Assembly (NCBI RefSeq): GCF_003012745.1
Contig: NZ_PXYK01000014.1
Span: 97,952-161,951 of the forward strand
DNA: 64,000 bases
Origin: Kumtagia ephedrae
GTDB lineage: Bacteria > Pseudomonadota > Alphaproteobacteria > Rhizobiales > Rhizobiaceae
Reading direction: 5' to 3'
Of this stretch, positions 25,769 to 34,690 are shown in pieces. The notes under the pieces were generated by a model. That model searched no databases, was not told the DNA's origin, and saw only the letters and a list, made by a program, of their open reading frames with translations. Both the position numbers and the translations under genes were made by a program. Positions within the stretch are counted from its first letter, which is position 1. Every line of letters starts with the position of its first letter.

Positions 25769-25790
25769 CGCGGCCGGCTCGCCGGCCGCG
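25769..25790 (+). terminator. Terminator-like hairpin after rpmJ
   Basis: CGCGGCCGGC-TC-GCCGGCCGCG is a perfect inverted repeat starting 11 bp after the rpmJ stop. There is no tight T-run; four Ts follow after about 11 bp. A terminator role is inferred from position. Confidence 0.45.
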
Positions 25791-25843
25791 CATCACGCGA
25801 TTTTCAGTTTGACGTTCCGCTTCCGGGGCCTAGAGTCCAGGGA

Positions 25844-26461
25844 ATGCGGAATCGTTTTGTTTTGCTGACGGGACTTGCGCTGGCTTGGGCCGCCGCGCCC
25901 GCCCTTGCCGTCGAGACGGCGGCCGCCCCGCCGCAGCAACCTTCCGCCGAGAACCCCGAAGCCGCCGCGCCCAAGACGCAGGCCGAACGCATAGACGCGT
26001 TGTTCGTGTCGCTGAAGCGCGAGCGCAACGCCAAGGCGGCGGAGCGCATCGCCGGCCGCATCTGGCAGGAATGGAACGATTCCGGCAGCGCCACCACCGA
26101 CCTGATGATGCAATGGTCGCAGCAGGCGATCGAGAAGAAGAAGTTCGATGTCGCGCTCGACTTCCTCGATCAGGTCGTGACCCTGTCGCCCGACTATGCC
26201 GAGGGCTGGAACCGCCGCGCCACCGTGCATTTCATGATGCGCAGCTTCGGCAAGTCGATGGCCGACATCGAAAGGACGCTGGAGCTCGAGCCGCGGCATT
26301 TCGGTGCGATCTCCGGGCTTGCCCAGATCATGAAGGAAACCGACCGCAAGCAGCGCGCGCTCGACGCCTACCAGCGCGTGCTCGACATCTACCCCATGCT
26401 GCGCAGCGCCCAGGGCGAAGTGGCGACGCTGTCGGAAGAGCTGACCGGCGAAGGCATTTGA
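25844..26461 (+). CDS. Exported tetratricopeptide-repeat protein
   Basis: A 205-aa protein with a signal peptide (VLLTGLALAWAAAPALAV) and, after a proline/alanine-rich linker, about three TPR units: DVALDFLDQVVTLSPDYAEGW, then MRSFGKSMADIERTLELEPRH and DRKQRALDAYQRVLDIYP, each with the expected hydrophobic and A/G-x-P positions. TPR domains mediate protein contacts, here probably in the periplasm. The partner is unknown. The gene is conserved beside rpmJ in related bacteria as far as I recall. The ATG at 25844 fits the signal peptide. Confidence 0.85.
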   Translation: MRNRFVLLTGLALAWAAAPALAVETAAAPPQQPSAENPEAAAPKTQAERIDALFVSLKRERNAKAAERIAGRIWQEWNDSGSATTDLMMQWSQQAIEKKKFDVALDFLDQVVTLSPDYAEGWNRRATVHFMMRSFGKSMADIERTLELEPRHFGAISGLAQIMKETDRKQRALDAYQRVLDIYPMLRSAQGEVATLSEELTGEGI

Positions 26462-26521
26462 TCGCGGCACGCCGGCCGGCATATAAGGCAGGACGTCGTC
26501 CGCCGGCAGTTTCCGTCCAGC

Positions 26522-27583
26522 ATGAGCCTTCCTTCGACCGCCATTCTCCTGCTTGCTGTTCTTGTCCTGCTCGCCGCCGTCACGCGGCTCGGCGCCTGGT
26601 CGATCGCCCGCGCCCATCCGCCGGCCGGCGCCTTTGAAGAGATCGGCGGCGCGCGCATCCACTACGTCCACCATCCCGCGCCCACCGGCGCGGACCTGCC
26701 GCCGGTGGTCTTCATCCATGGCGCCAGCGCCAACCTGAACGACCAGATGGTGCCGCTGCGCCCGTTGCTGGAGAGCCGCGCCGAGACGCTGTTCTTCGAC
26801 CGGCCGGGCCATGGCTGGTCGTCGCGCGGCAGCGGCCACGACACGCCGGAGGCGCAGGCCGCACTCCTGGCGGAGCTGATGCGGCGCCGCGGCATCGCCA
26901 GGGCGATCGTCGTCGGCCATTCCTTCGGCGGAGCGATCGCGGCCGCCTTCGCGCTTCACCATCCGGAGAAAGTCGCCGGGCTGCTGTTCGTCTCCGCCGC
27001 CACCCATCCGTGGCCGGGCGGCCGCACCTCCTGGTACTATTCGGTGACGGCCCTGCCCATCGCCGGGCGGCTGTTTTCCGAGCTCGTCGCCTATCCCGCC
27101 GGTGCGCTCAGGATCGCGGCGGTGACGGATGAGGTCTTCGCTCCGAACCCCACGCCGAAGGATTATCTCGCCCGCGCCTCGATCGCGCTGGTGCTTCGCC
27201 CGGCGGCCTTCCGGGCGAACGCCGTCGACGTGCAGAGCCTCTATCCCGCCACGCTCGCCCACGCGCCGCGCTATGGCGAAATCGCCGCGCCGACCGTGGT
27301 CATGTCCGGCGACTGCGACAGCGTCGTCTACGAGGAGGTCCATTCGCTCGGCCTGGCGCGCGACATCCCCGGGGCCGAACTGGTCTGGGTGAGAAATCTC
27401 GGCCACAAGCCGGACTGGATCGCCCCGGACCTGATCGTCGCGGCAGTGGAGAAGCTGTCCGGCAAGCCGATCGACCTCGCCGCCGCGGCGCGGACCGTCG
27501 AGGCGCGGATCGCCGGCGATCGGTCGGGCAGGGCGGTCTGCGTCGATGAGAAGCCAGGCGGGCCGGAACTCGCGCCTTCGTAG
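26522..27583 (+). CDS. Alpha/beta-hydrolase with N-terminal membrane anchor
   Basis: A 353-aa alpha/beta-hydrolase. Residues about 5-25 form a hydrophobic anchor (ILLLAVLVLLAAV). The oxyanion HG block is VVFIHGASANLND, the nucleophile elbow is VVGHSFGGAIA, the acid is probably the Asp in SGDCDSVVY and the base is the His in NLGHKPDW. The triad is complete, so it should be an active esterase, lipase or haloperoxidase-like enzyme. Substrate is unknown. It ends four bases before the convergent pyruvate kinase gene. Confidence 0.88.
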   Translation: MSLPSTAILLLAVLVLLAAVTRLGAWSIARAHPPAGAFEEIGGARIHYVHHPAPTGADLPPVVFIHGASANLNDQMVPLRPLLESRAETLFFDRPGHGWSSRGSGHDTPEAQAALLAELMRRRGIARAIVVGHSFGGAIAAAFALHHPEKVAGLLFVSAATHPWPGGRTSWYYSVTALPIAGRLFSELVAYPAGALRIAAVTDEVFAPNPTPKDYLARASIALVLRPAAFRANAVDVQSLYPATLAHAPRYGEIAAPTVVMSGDCDSVVYEEVHSLGLARDIPGAELVWVRNLGHKPDWIAPDLIVAAVEKLSGKPIDLAAAARTVEARIAGDRSGRAVCVDEKPGGPELAPS

Positions 27584-27586
27584 CTC

Positions 27587-29017
27587 TCAGCGGCGTCCGT
27601 CGGTGCCGAGATAGGCGATCCTGAGCATGTTGGTCGAGCCGGGGGTGCGCAACGGCACGCCGGCGGTGATGATCACGCGGTCGCCCTCGCCGCCGAAGCC
27701 TTCGGCCTGGGCGATCGTGCAGGCGCGCTTGACCATGTCGTCGAGATCGGAAGCATCGGGCGTGACCACGCAATGCGTGCCCCACAGCAGCGACAGCCGC
27801 CGCGCCGTCTCCACCACCGGCGACAGCGCGATGATCGGCACGCGCGGCCGTTCGCGCGCCGCCCGCAGGCCGGTGGTGCCGGAGGCGGTGTAGCTGACGA
27901 TGGCCGACAGGTTGAGCGTCTCGGCGATCTGCCGCGCGGCCAGCGAGATGGCGTCGGCGCCGGTCGCTTCCGGCTCGGAGCGCTGCGCGTTGATGATGCT
28001 CGAATAGAGCGGGTCGCGCTCGACCTGCTCGGCGATGCGGTTCATCATCGCCACCGCTTCGACGGGATAGGAGCCTGCAGCCGATTCGGCCGAGAGCATG
28101 ATCGCGTCCGCCCCCTCGAAGACGGCGATGGAGACGTCCGACACCTCGGCGCGCGTCGGCACCGGCGCGGTGATCATCGATTCCAGCATCTGGGTGGCCA
28201 CCACCACCGGCTTGCCGGCGCGCCGCGCGGCGCGGGTGATCTGCTTCTGTATGCCCGGCACCATCTCCAGCGGCATCTCGACGCCGAGGTCGCCGCGCGC
28301 CACCATCAGTGCATCGGAGAGTTCGATGATCTCGGCCAGCCGGGTGACCGCCTGCGGCTTCTCGATCTTGGACATCAGCAACGCCCGGCCACGCGCGATC
28401 TTGCGCGCCTCGGCAAGGTCGTCCGGCCGCTGGATGAAGGACAGCGCCACCCAGTCGACGCCGGTCGCCAAGACCGCGTCGAGATCGGCGCGGTCCTTCT
28501 CGGTCAGCGCGCCCACCGGCAGCTCCGTGTCGGGCAGGCTGACGCCCTTCTTGTCGGAGATCCGGTCGCCCGCCACCACGGTCGTCTCGATCGACCTGCC
28601 GTCGCAGCGCACCGCCTTCAGCTGCAGCTTGCCGTCGTCGATCAGCAGGCGGTCGCCGACGGCAACAGACTGCAGGATCTCCGGATGCGGCAGGTGCACG
28701 CGCCGGGCGTCGCCGGGCGTCGGATCGTCGTCGAGGGTGAAGGCCTGGCCGACCTCGAGCGCCACCTTGCCGTCGGCGAACTTGCCGACCCGGAGCTTCG
28801 GACCCTGCAGGTCGGCGAGGATGCCGATCGGCCGTCCCAGCTCCTGCTCGACCGACCGGATGCGTTCGACCAGCGTGCGCATCAGCGCATGGTCGCTGTG
28901 GCTCATGTTGATACGGAAGACATCCGCACCCGCCTCGAACAGCTTGCGGATCATCTCGACCGACGACGACGCCGGACCGATGGTTGCGAGGATCTTGACC
29001 TTGCGGCTGCGTCTCAT
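27587..29017 (-). CDS. pyk: Pyruvate kinase
   Basis: A 476-aa glycolytic enzyme that makes pyruvate and ATP from phosphoenolpyruvate and ADP. It shows the N-terminal KILATIGPAS, the substrate loop FRINMSHSDH, the catalytic block MSKIEKPQAV and the metal site MVARGDLGVEMPLE. Length matches single-copy rhizobial enzymes. Its ATG overlaps the stop of the upstream DUF1036 gene by four bases, so the two are translationally coupled, an arrangement found in other Hyphomicrobiales. Confidence 0.97.
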   Translation of the reverse strand: MRRSRKVKILATIGPASSSVEMIRKLFEAGADVFRINMSHSDHALMRTLVERIRSVEQELGRPIGILADLQGPKLRVGKFADGKVALEVGQAFTLDDDPTPGDARRVHLPHPEILQSVAVGDRLLIDDGKLQLKAVRCDGRSIETTVVAGDRISDKKGVSLPDTELPVGALTEKDRADLDAVLATGVDWVALSFIQRPDDLAEARKIARGRALLMSKIEKPQAVTRLAEIIELSDALMVARGDLGVEMPLEMVPGIQKQITRAARRAGKPVVVATQMLESMITAPVPTRAEVSDVSIAVFEGADAIMLSAESAAGSYPVEAVAMMNRIAEQVERDPLYSSIINAQRSEPEATGADAISLAARQIAETLNLSAIVSYTASGTTGLRAARERPRVPIIALSPVVETARRLSLLWGTHCVVTPDASDLDDMVKRACTIAQAEGFGGEGDRVIITAGVPLRTPGSTNMLRIAYLGTDGRR

Positions 29018-29523
29018 GGCGGCGAAGCTCCGTTTGCTGCGGCGTTCGCGCCGTCTGCGGGCTGATCAGTCAGCTGAACCATCCAGCTCGCCTGCTCGGC
29101 CGTGTCGTATTCCTGGAAGCCGACGCGCTGGAAACCGCGCGCGACGCAGTCCGTGACACCGGCGATCTTGAATTCCTTCTCCGCCACGCACATCGTGATC
29201 GGGCCGTCCCAGCGGCCGCCGCGCTCGGCGTCCTCGGCATAGAGATAGTAGAAGCGCGACGACAGCGGCCCCTCGATCAGCGTCTTGCAGCTCGAGCCGT
29301 CGATATGCCACCAGCCCTCGGTCACCCAGCCCGCCTTGGCGCGGTAGCCGATGCCGACGCCGACGAGATTCTGCGTGGCGTTGCAGACGCGGAAATCGGC
29401 TCGCGCCTGGCTCGTGCCCAGAGCTAGTCCCGCCGCGAAAACGGCGGCCGCGGCGACGGCGCAGTGCCTGCGCTGGCCGGCGGCAAGGACCATTCCCATA
29501 CCTCTCGAAATCGACGAAATCAT
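29014..29523 (-). CDS. DUF1036 exported protein
   Basis: A 169-aa protein with a signal peptide (AVAAAAVFAAGLALGTSQARA) and a DUF1036 domain recognised from DFRVCNATQNLVGVGIGYRAKAGWVTEGWW, of which FRVCNAT and GYRAKAGWVTEGWW are typical. Three further cysteines may pair in the periplasm. No function is established for this family. The gene is coupled to pyk. The start at 29523 may be too early; ATGs at 29499 and 29493 give a more normal signal peptide. Confidence 0.85.
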   Translation of the reverse strand: MISSISRGMGMVLAAGQRRHCAVAAAAVFAAGLALGTSQARADFRVCNATQNLVGVGIGYRAKAGWVTEGWWHIDGSSCKTLIEGPLSSRFYYLYAEDAERGGRWDGPITMCVAEKEFKIAGVTDCVARGFQRVGFQEYDTAEQASWMVQLTDQPADGANAAANGASPP

Positions 29524-29722
29524 CTCGGAGACCCCTTTTCGGCAAACTGCGCGTGCATGTCAACGCGCCCGGCCGCCCGATCCAATCGATTTAATGACCG
29601 GCGCACCGTCCGCCTTGCCCGCACTACCGATGTCGGCCGCAAGATTGTCGAAACAACGGCATTGCGCCAGTCCCCGCTTCATGGAAAGACGCGCCATCCT
29701 GCCGCATGAATTGAGATTCCAG

Positions 29723-30520
29723 ATGACACGCATGGCAGTTTTCGCCCCGTTCGAACTGATCGAGGGCGACCGCCGCAGGGGCATCGTGCTGGTTGCCGAT
29801 CATGCCCGCCGCGATCTTCCGGAGGAATATGGCGACCTCGGGCTGCCCGCCGGCGAATTCGAACGGCACATCGCCTACGACATCGGTGTCGAGATGGTGC
29901 TGCGACGGCTTGCCGCGCGGCTCGGTGCGCCGGCCGTCTTCGCCGCCTTCTCGCGGCTGCTGATCGACCCCAATCGCGGCGAGGACGACCCGACCCTGAT
30001 CCGCCAGCTTTATGACGGCACCGTCGTGCCGGCCAACTATCCGATGGACGCCGAGGAGCGCGAGCGGCGGCTGGCGCGCTACTATCGCCCCTACCACGAT
30101 GCGGTGTCGGCGATGGTCGCGTCGGTGGCGCATGAGAGCGGCGCGCCGCCGCTGATCTTTTCCGTGCACTCCTTCACCCCGGTCATGCAGGGCCGTCCGC
30201 GGCCGTGGCACGCCGGCGTCCTGTGGGACAACGACGATCGAGTCGCGCGGCCGCTTATCGACATGCTGGCGGCCGATCCGCTGCTGACCGTCGGCGACAA
30301 CGAGCCCTATGACGGCGCCCTCAAGGGCGACACCATGTACCGGCACGCCATCGTCAACGGCTTCGCCCACGCCCTGATCGAGATACGCCAGGACCTGATC
30401 GCCGAAGAGGCCGGCGCCGCAGCCTGGGCCGACAGGCTCGCGCCCATCGTTGACGCGATCAACCGCCGGTCCGATATACATGAAGTCAGGCGCTACGGCT
30501 CGCGCACCGGGCCGCTGTGA
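29723..30520 (+). CDS. N-formylglutamate amidohydrolase
   Basis: A 265-aa hydrolase of the COG3931 type that releases formate or ammonia from N-substituted glutamate, the last step of one histidine degradation route. Landmarks are IVLVADHARRDLP, LIDPNRGEDDPTLI, the metal/His segment FSVHSFTPVMQG and ALIEIRQDLI near the C-terminus. The ATG at 29723 gives the family opening MAVFAPFELIEGD; an ATG at 29681 is also in frame. Histidine genes are absent from the window, so a general deformylation role is possible. It overlaps the next frame slightly. Confidence 0.88.
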   Translation: MTRMAVFAPFELIEGDRRRGIVLVADHARRDLPEEYGDLGLPAGEFERHIAYDIGVEMVLRRLAARLGAPAVFAAFSRLLIDPNRGEDDPTLIRQLYDGTVVPANYPMDAEERERRLARYYRPYHDAVSAMVASVAHESGAPPLIFSVHSFTPVMQGRPRPWHAGVLWDNDDRVARPLIDMLAADPLLTVGDNEPYDGALKGDTMYRHAIVNGFAHALIEIRQDLIAEEAGAAAWADRLAPIVDAINRRSDIHEVRRYGSRTGPL

Positions 30521-30531
30521 AGGAGGCATCG

Positions 30532-30840
30532 ATGCCGGAACTCACCGAAGAGCAGAAACGCGATTTCGAGGCGGCGGCGTTCCGCAGGCTGGTCGCGCAT
30601 CTGCGCGAACGCACCGACGTGCAGAACATCGACCTGATGAACCTCGCGGGCTTCTGCCGCAACTGCCTGTCCAACTGGTACCGCGAGGCCGCCGAGGCCG
30701 CCGGCGCGTCGCTGTCCAAGGACGAGTCCCGCGAGATCGTCTACGGCATGCCTTATGCCGACTGGCAGGCGCTCCACCAGACAGAGGCCTCCGACACCAA
30801 GAAGGCGGCCTTCGAGGCCAGCCGGCCGAAGGATCACTGA
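30532..30840 (+). CDS. DUF1244 protein
   Basis: A 102-aa conserved protein with the DUF1244 core [27 protein letters not shown], of which the [13 protein letters not shown] block is strictly typical, and a C-terminal [14 protein letters not shown]. The two cysteines of FCRNC could bind metal, which is not proven. The ATG at 30532 follows GGAGG at five bases and is preferred over the GTG at 30517 that would overlap the previous gene. Function is unknown. It is linked to the formylglutamate amidohydrolase gene and followed by gapR. Confidence 0.93.
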   Translation: MPELTEEQKRDFEAAAFRRLVAHLRERTDVQNIDLMNLAGFCRNCLSNWYREAAEAAGASLSKDESREIVYGMPYADWQALHQTEASDTKKAAFEASRPKDH

Positions 30841-30967
30841 ATCCCGGGAACTGCCTTCGGCAGCGCGCGTCGCTCTTGACCCTGCCAGCCGCTTCGGGCA
30901 TCGAACCGCGTCCGCCGCGGCCCTTTCGAGTCGCGGCATGAACGAATTCGCCGATCCGGAGACAGAC

Positions 30968-31228
30968 ATGGCCGAAGACATCACCGAATCCAGCCAGACC
31001 GTGGCGGCCGGCCAGCTCAAGGCCTTCATCGAGCGCATCGAGCGGCTGGAGGAGGAGAAGCAGACCATCGCTGATGACATCAAGGACGTCTATGCCGAGA
31101 TGAAGGGCACCGGCTTCGACACCAAGGCGGTGCGCACCATCATCCGCCTGCGCAAGAAGGACGCCAACGAGCGCCAGGAGGAGGAGGCGATCCTCGACCT
31201 CTACATGGCCGCCCTCGGCATGGCCTGA
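30968..31228 (+). CDS. gapR: GapR-family DNA-binding protein (DUF2312)
   Basis: An 86-aa nucleoid protein that in Caulobacter encircles overtwisted DNA ahead of the replication fork and aids type II topoisomerases. The sequence from [19 protein letters not shown] through [17 protein letters not shown] is the standard DUF2312 core, a long N-terminal coiled coil followed by a basic helix pair. The ATG at 30968 gives the normal length; an earlier ATG at 30938 would add 10 residues. It is conserved in alphaproteobacteria and usually essential or important for growth. Confidence 0.94.
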   Translation: MAEDITESSQTVAAGQLKAFIERIERLEEEKQTIADDIKDVYAEMKGTGFDTKAVRTIIRLRKKDANERQEEEAILDLYMAALGMA

Positions 31229-31285
31229 GGCAAAGCGCCGTACCGGCTCCCCGCCGGCTCGGCCCTGCCATCGTTTTTCGCCGGC

Positions 31286-32296
31286 TCAGGCCACGTCTAG
31301 CACGATCTTGCCGATGTGCTGGCCTTCCTCCATCCGCTCGTGCGCCCGCCAGGCTTCCTTGAGCGGGAAGATCATGTCGAGCAGCGGCTCGATCCGCCGG
31401 GTGGCGAGCAGCGGCCAGACCTGCGCCTCCAGCGCGGCGGCGACCGCGCCCTTGAACTCGAGCGAGCGCGGCCGCAGCGTCGAGCCGGTGTGGACGAGCC
31501 GCTTCACCATCAGCTTCGAGAAGTCGGCGCTCGCCACCGCGCCGGCCTGCGTGGCGATCTGCACGATGCGGCCCTCGACCGCGGCGGCGGAATAGTTGCG
31601 GCCGACATAGTCGCCGCCCACCATGTCGAGGATGACGTCGGCACCCTTGCCATCGGTGAAGCTCTTCACCTGTTCGACGAAATCTAACTCGCGATAGTTG
31701 ATGGCGAGGTCGGCGCCGAGCTTGCGGCAGGCCTCGCATTTCTCCTCGCCGCCGGCGGTGACGATGACGGTGGCGCCGAACGCCTTCGCGAGTTGGATGG
31801 CGGTCGTGCCGATGCCGGAGGTGCCGCCATGCACCAGCAGCGTTTCGCCGGGCTTCAGCGCGCCCCGCTCGAACACGTTGTGCCAGACGGTGAAGAAGGT
31901 TTCGGGCAGCGCCGCCGCCTCGGTCATGGTGAAGCCGGCCGGCACCGGCAGCGCCTGCGCCTCGGGAACCTTGCAGAATTCGGCATAGCCACCGCCGGGG
32001 GCAAGCGCGCACACGGCATCGCCGACGCGCCAGCGCCGCGCTCCCGCGCCGAGCGCCGCCACCTCGCCGGCAACCTCCAGCCCCGGCAGGTCGGAGGCGC
32101 CGGGCGGCGGCGGATAGGCACCCTTGCGCTGCATGACGTCCGGCCTGCTGACGCCGGCGGCGCGCACCCTGATCAGGATCTCGCCCTTGCCCGGCTCGGG
32201 CACCATCCGCTTCTCCGGCTTCAGCACCAGCGGCCCGCCGGGCTGGGAGATCGCCACGGCGGTCATCCGCGCCGGAATTTTCACGTCACCTGCCAT
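31286..32296 (-). CDS. NAD(P)H-quinone oxidoreductase (zeta-crystallin/PIG3 family)
   Basis: A 336-aa zinc-free medium-chain reductase. The N-terminal substrate domain has GVSRPDVMQRKGAYPPPPGASDLPGLEVAGE, with RPDVMQRKG-YPPPPGASD typical of the PIG3 branch, and the Rossmann part has LLVHGGTSGIGTTAIQLAKAFGA. It should reduce quinones with NADPH as a detoxification step. No zinc ligands are present. It is a single gene, divergent from a DUF1192 gene about 90 bp away. Confidence 0.92.
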   Translation of the reverse strand: MAGDVKIPARMTAVAISQPGGPLVLKPEKRMVPEPGKGEILIRVRAAGVSRPDVMQRKGAYPPPPGASDLPGLEVAGEVAALGAGARRWRVGDAVCALAPGGGYAEFCKVPEAQALPVPAGFTMTEAAALPETFFTVWHNVFERGALKPGETLLVHGGTSGIGTTAIQLAKAFGATVIVTAGGEEKCEACRKLGADLAINYRELDFVEQVKSFTDGKGADVILDMVGGDYVGRNYSAAAVEGRIVQIATQAGAVASADFSKLMVKRLVHTGSTLRPRSLEFKGAVAAALEAQVWPLLATRRIEPLLDMIFPLKEAWRAHERMEEGQHIGKIVLDVA

Positions 32297-32387
32297 CGTC
32301 GCTCCAAACCGATTCGTCCGAGATTTGCCTCCGGGCCTCCCCCTTATGTAATCTCGCCGCCGATCTGGCAAACCGGAGGACGACCCG

Positions 32388-32579
32388 ATGGCCGTGTTCG
32401 ACGAGGAGCCGCGCAAGCCGGCGAGCGCGCATGTGGTGGGGCAGGATATTTCGTTGATGTCGGCGGACGAGCTGAGCGAGCGGATCGCCCAGCTCACCGC
32501 CGAGATCGCCCGCCTGGAGGAGGAGCGCGGCCGGCGCGGCGCCACCAAGTCGGCGGCCGAGGCGCTGTTCCGAAGGTGA
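32388..32579 (+). CDS. DUF1192 small protein
   Basis: A 63-aa protein of the DUF1192 family, with the core LMSADELSERIAQLTAEIARLEEE, a predicted amphipathic coiled coil that begins ISLMSADELSERI, and a basic C-terminus. Such proteins are widespread in Hyphomicrobiales and have no assigned function. The gene is monocistronic with the ATG preceded by GGAGGACG. The short length is normal for the family. Confidence 0.88.
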   Translation: MAVFDEEPRKPASAHVVGQDISLMSADELSERIAQLTAEIARLEEERGRRGATKSAAEALFRR

Positions 32580-32670
32580 GAACGGACGGTTATCGGCGAC
32601 AATGTCGCTAACAATAATTGCGCTGTTTATGTTATGGGTTGCGACGGTAGCACCAAGAGGAGGCTGCGCC

Positions 32671-32925
32671 GTGAACGTGTCGATCGGAAAACGCTGGGAA
32701 AATTTCGTCAACGACCTGGTGAAGGAGGGCCGCTATGGCTCGCAGAGCGAGATCGTGCGGGAGGGGCTGCGTCTGGTGGAGGAGCGCGAGGCGAAGTTGA
32801 AGGCCTTGCGCGAAACCATCGATGCGTCGATTGCGCAGGGCGGCAGTCACAGTGCCGGTGAGGTCGATGCCTACATCGACGAGCGCCTCGATCAATGGGA
32901 AGCTGCCCAGGCCCAGGGCAAATAG
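32671..32925 (+). CDS. parD: ParD-family antitoxin
   Basis: An 84-aa antitoxin with the ribbon-helix-helix opening VNVSIGKRWENFVNDLVKEGRYGSQSEIVREGLRL, of which GRYGSQSEIVREGLRL is the standard ParD block. The C-terminal half is a toxin-binding helix (EVDAYIDERLDQWE). The GTG at 32671 follows AAGAGGAGG and is chosen over the upstream frame that starts at 32602. It binds the adjacent ParE toxin and should repress its own operon. Confidence 0.94.
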   Translation: MNVSIGKRWENFVNDLVKEGRYGSQSEIVREGLRLVEEREAKLKALRETIDASIAQGGSHSAGEVDAYIDERLDQWEAAQAQGK

Positions 32926-33236
32926 TGGCAAGGCTGCGATATACCGACGCTGCGCGGGCTGATATCGCCGACATCACGCTTTACATCGCGCGGGAGACCG
33001 GAAGCCGCAGAGTGGCCGAAAACTTCCGCGAACAGATTCATCAAAAATGTCGGCATCTTGCGACGTTGCCCGGCAGCATGGGCCGGCCACGACCGGAGTT
33101 GCGGGCGGATCTGCGCAGCGTCGCCTTCAAGAACTATGTGATTTTCTTCCGCTATCGGGATGACGTGTTCGAGGTCGTCGACGTGATGGCGGGGCATCGG
33201 GACATTGAAGACTATTTTGGCGGGGATGAGACATAG
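32925..33236 (+). CDS. parE: ParE/RelE-superfamily toxin
   Basis: A 103-aa toxin of the RelE/ParE superfamily: VARLRYTDAARADIADITLYIARETGS, then a central LATLPGSMGRPRPELRADLRSVAFKNYVIFFR with the conserved LRS...Y-I-FYR pattern, and the end VVDVMAGHRDIEDYF. Members of the ParE branch poison DNA gyrase. The GTG start overlaps the antitoxin stop by one base (TAGTG), so both are made from one transcript. A start with ATG at 32895 inside parD is unlikely. Confidence 0.93.
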   Translation: MARLRYTDAARADIADITLYIARETGSRRVAENFREQIHQKCRHLATLPGSMGRPRPELRADLRSVAFKNYVIFFRYRDDVFEVVDVMAGHRDIEDYFGGDET

Positions 33237-33359
33237 TCATCCACCCGGAGAGAACTCCCCGAACCAGCCTACGCCGAGCGTCGGTCGAGCGTGGTCACGC
33301 TATCGACGGAATCGGCTATTGTATCGGAGGCGCTTCGTACCTCTGACTCGGATTGAATC

Positions 33360-34607
33360 ATGTTCGCGACCTACCGGCCGATCCTCTCGCTGCTGCGCGG
33401 CACCGCCTTCCTGCTCGCCGCATCGGGCCTGCACGGCCTGCTTCTGCCGCTTCGCGGCCAGGCCGAGGGATTTTCAACCGCGGTGCTCGGCCTGCTCGGC
33501 ACCGCCTGGGCCGGCGGCTTCGTCGCCGGCTGCTTTTTCGCGCCGCGCCTGGTGCGGCGCGCCGGTCATGTGCGCGCCTTCGGTGCCTTCGCCGCGTCCG
33601 GCGCCATCATCGCCCTGCTGACCGGGCTGTGGATCCACGAGGTCTCCTGGATCGTGCTGCGCGCCGCCACCGGCTTCACCATGGCCGGCGCCTTCATGGT
33701 GATCGAGAGCTGGCTGAACGAGAAGGCTACCAACGAGAACCGCGGCACCGTCTTCGGCCTCTATATGATGGTCACCTATGCCTCGATCATGGCCGGGCAG
33801 ATGATCGTGGCGGCGGGCGACATCCGTTCCGATTCGCTGTTCATGGTCGCCGGCATCTTCTTCTGCCTGGCGCTGCTGCCGACCGCCATGTCGACCGCCG
33901 ACACGCCGAAGCCGCTGCAGGACGTGTCGCTCGACGTGAAGGGGCTCTACGTCAATTCGCCGGTCGCCTCGGTCGGCTGCCTGCTGATCGGGGTCGCCAA
34001 CGGCGCCTGGGGCACGCTCGGCGCCGTCTACGGCGCGCGCATCGGCGTCACCACGGCCGAGATCGCGCTGATGATGAGCCTTGTCGTCGTCGCCGGCGCC
34101 TCCCTGCAGCTGCCGATCGGACGCATCTCCGACCGCACCGACCGCCGCTACGTGCTGGCGGCGGCGGGAGCCGGCGCGGCGGTGTTCGGCCTGCTGGTCT
34201 TCTTCGTGGCGCCGCGCGCCGGCGCCGTGGTGATCGCCATGACGGCCTGCTACGGCGCGCTCGCCTACACGCTTTATTCGCTGGCCGTCGCCCATGCCAA
34301 CGACCACGCGGCGCCCGAGGACTTCGTGAAAGTGTCGGGCGGGCTGCTGCTGCTCTACGGCTTCGGCACGATGATCGGTCCGGTCATCGGCGCCTCGCTG
34401 ATGAGCTGGATGCGGCCGGAGAGCCTGTTCCTGGCCACCGCCCTCGCTCATCTCGGGCTCGCCGCCTACACGCTGCTGCGCATCTCGCGGCGCGCCCCGG
34501 TGCCCGTCGAGGCACGCGAGGCATTCACCACGCTGCCCTCCGAGCGCGGCGCCACCCCCGAGGCGGCGCGGCTCGATCCGCGCACGCCGGCCGAACAAGA
34601 GGGTTGA
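33360..34607 (+). CDS. Major facilitator superfamily transporter (YcaD-like)
   Basis: A 415-aa inner-membrane protein with 12 hydrophobic segments. The motif between helices 2 and 3 is FFAPRLVRRAGHVRAF, and the loop after helix 8 has IGRISDRTDRRYVLAA, a typical MFS D-R-x-x-RR signature. Arrangement and length match YcaD/COG0477 carriers of unknown substrate. An ArsR regulator gene follows on the same strand after 83 bp and could control it, although that is only a guess from proximity. Confidence 0.9.
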   Translation: MFATYRPILSLLRGTAFLLAASGLHGLLLPLRGQAEGFSTAVLGLLGTAWAGGFVAGCFFAPRLVRRAGHVRAFGAFAASGAIIALLTGLWIHEVSWIVLRAATGFTMAGAFMVIESWLNEKATNENRGTVFGLYMMVTYASIMAGQMIVAAGDIRSDSLFMVAGIFFCLALLPTAMSTADTPKPLQDVSLDVKGLYVNSPVASVGCLLIGVANGAWGTLGAVYGARIGVTTAEIALMMSLVVVAGASLQLPIGRISDRTDRRYVLAAAGAGAAVFGLLVFFVAPRAGAVVIAMTACYGALAYTLYSLAVAHANDHAAPEDFVKVSGGLLLLYGFGTMIGPVIGASLMSWMRPESLFLATALAHLGLAAYTLLRISRRAPVPVEAREAFTTLPSERGATPEAARLDPRTPAEQEG

Positions 34608-34690
34608 GAATCCGCCACGCTTGCATGAAGCTGGCGCGCCCGGAACGCAATGCCGGCATCCGGCCAAACCTCGTCGCGGAGGGTAGGGGC

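Noticed and set aside
32602..32670. N-terminal extension of the ParD antitoxin
   Set aside because: The 23 extra residues are hydrophobic and unlike ParD, while a strong AAGAGGAGG precedes the GTG at 32671.
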